5,066 nucleotides of DNA, from positions 1-5,066 of the forward strand of contig JAIRML010000219.1 in the NCBI GenBank assembly GCA_031258665.1, in the 5' to 3' direction. The notes below the pieces were generated by a model, which was given only the letters and a program-made list of their open reading frames with translations, was not told the origin of the DNA and did not search any database. Shown here piece after piece: positions 4,441 through 5,066 of this stretch. The translations under genes were made by a program, and so were the position numbers. This DNA is from Oscillospiraceae bacterium (lineage in GTDB: Bacteria > Bacillota > Clostridia > Oscillospirales > UBA929). Position 1 is the stretch's first letter, and each line of letters opens with the position of its first letter.

Positions 4441-5066
4441 TTATTCGAGGAAGCCCTTGTAGTGGCGCATGAGCATCTGCGACTCAATGGCTTTGACGGT
4501 CTCCAGCGCCACGCCGACGACAATGAGCAGCGAGGTGCCGCCCAGGGCCAAGTTGAGATTGGGGAAGGCGATGCCCATGAGGGCCGGCATCACGGCAATG
4601 ATGCCGAGGAAAATCGCGCCGAAGAGTGTCACCTTGTAGAGCACCTTTCGGATAAAGTCGGCGGTCGGCTTGCCCTGGCGGAACCCGGGGATGGAACCCC
4701 CGTTTTGCTTGAGGTTATTGGACACCTCGATGGGGTTGAACTGCACGGAGGTGTAGAAGTAGCTGAACAAAATGATGAGCACAAAGTATACGGCGTTGTA
4801 GAGCACCGACTGCGAGCTGAACCACGCGAGCTTGTCGCCCGCGCCGAAGAAGGCCGCGATGGTGGACGGAAACGCCGTGATGGAGCTGGCGAAGATGATG
4901 GGCATAACGCCCGACATGTTGACCTTGAGCGGCAGATAGGTGCTCTGCCCGCCGTACATCTTGCGCCCGACCACCCGTTTCGCATACTGCACCGGGATGC
5001 GCCGTTCGGCGTTGGTGATGAACACAACAAAGGCCACGACCGCGCCGACTCCGATGAGGATGATCG
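4441..5066 (-). CDS. secY: Preprotein translocase subunit SecY, C-terminal part (5' end outside window)
   Basis: SecY is the membrane channel of the Sec translocon, acting with SecE, SecG and SecA. Only the last 208 residues are visible. By comparison with E. coli SecY, they start in TM6 (IILIGVGAVVVAFVVFI) and continue through the cytoplasmic C4 loop (ERRIPVQYAKR, then STYLPLKVNMSGVMPIIFAS leading into TM7). TM8 (VYFVLIILFSYFYT) is followed by the C5 loop NPIEVSNNLKQNGGSIPGFR, which keeps the conserved arginine equivalent to E. coli R357 that is important for SecA function. TM9 (LFGAIFLGIIAVMPALMGI) and TM10 (GGTSLLIVVGVALETVKAIE) precede the short cytoplasmic tail MLMRHYKGFLE. It ends in TAA, 31 nt before adk. 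The frame is open to the window edge, so the gene continues beyond it. The secY-adk-map order is typical of the spc operon in Firmicutes. Confidence 0.98.
   Translation of the reverse strand, partial: IILIGVGAVVAFVVFITNAERRIPVQYAKRVVGRKMYGGQSTYLPLKVNMSGVMPIIFASSITAFPSTIAAFFGAGDKLAWFSSQSVLYNAVYFVLIILFSYFYTSVQFNPIEVSNNLKQNGGSIPGFRQGKPTADFIRKVLYKVTLFGAIFLGIIAVMPALMGIAFPNLNLALGGTSLLIVVGVALETVKAIESQMLMRHYKGFLE

Noticed and set aside
3867..4472. A 201-codon plus-strand frame antisense to adk
   Set aside because: Low-complexity composition mirroring adk codons, no ribosome site of note; the minus-strand gene is certain.
4410..4523. Longer adk start inside secY
   Set aside because: It would put 38 residues before the P-loop, which normally sits near the N-terminus, and it is only the secY coding region in another frame.
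1..5066. CRISPR array, tRNA/rRNA gene, insertion sequence, prophage or defence genes
   Set aside because: No periodic repeats, RNA gene signatures or transposase/integrase coding; the whole window is accounted for by the ribosomal operon.

Overview
The window is one uninterrupted stretch of a bacterial ribosomal-protein operon, read entirely on the minus strand. In transcription order (high to low coordinates) it holds: the 3' part of secY, adk, map, a small KOW-domain gene, infA, rpmJ, rpsM, rpsK, rpsD and the 5' three quarters of rpoA. This is the downstream end of the classical spc operon joined to the alpha operon. The presence of adk, map, a small KOW gene and infA between secY and rpmJ is typical of Firmicutes, and the KOW gene in that place points to Clostridia. 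The DNA is GC-rich by eye, Shine-Dalgarno (SD) sequences are strong AGGAGG types, and S4 is the four-cysteine zinc form. Together these suggest a GC-rich clostridial lineage, possibly Oscillospirales-like. The family-level guess is inference only.

Layout: 4441-5066 secY (5' end outside the window); 3771-4409 adk; 3016-3774 map, overlapping adk by 4 nt; 2683-3012 KOW protein, 3 nt after map; 2483-2701 infA, overlapping the KOW gene by 19 nt; 2352-2465 rpmJ; a 125-nt structured spacer at 2227-2351; 1858-2226 rpsM; 1444-1845 rpsK; 799-1425 rpsD; an 87-nt spacer at 712-798; 1-711 rpoA (3' end outside). No gap exceeds 300 bases and I find no gene on the plus strand.

The genes serve protein production and export: SecY is the translocon channel, Adk keeps adenylates balanced, Map removes initiator methionine, IF-1 acts in initiation, L36, S13, S11 and S4 are ribosomal proteins, and RpoA is the RNA polymerase assembly subunit. 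Coupling is tight, with overlapping stop/start codons at adk/map, an SD built into a stop codon at rpsM/rpsK, and the infA start inside the KOW gene. The two longer spacers, before rpsM and before rpoA, are where regulation would most plausibly sit.

The window is mostly a conventional housekeeping operon and I see no new multi-gene system. The points worth a second look are a shared 16-nt palindrome found once in the rpsM leader and once, inverted, in the 3' end of the KOW gene; the structured rpsM leader; and the rpoA start, where one SD serves two out-of-frame ATGs.
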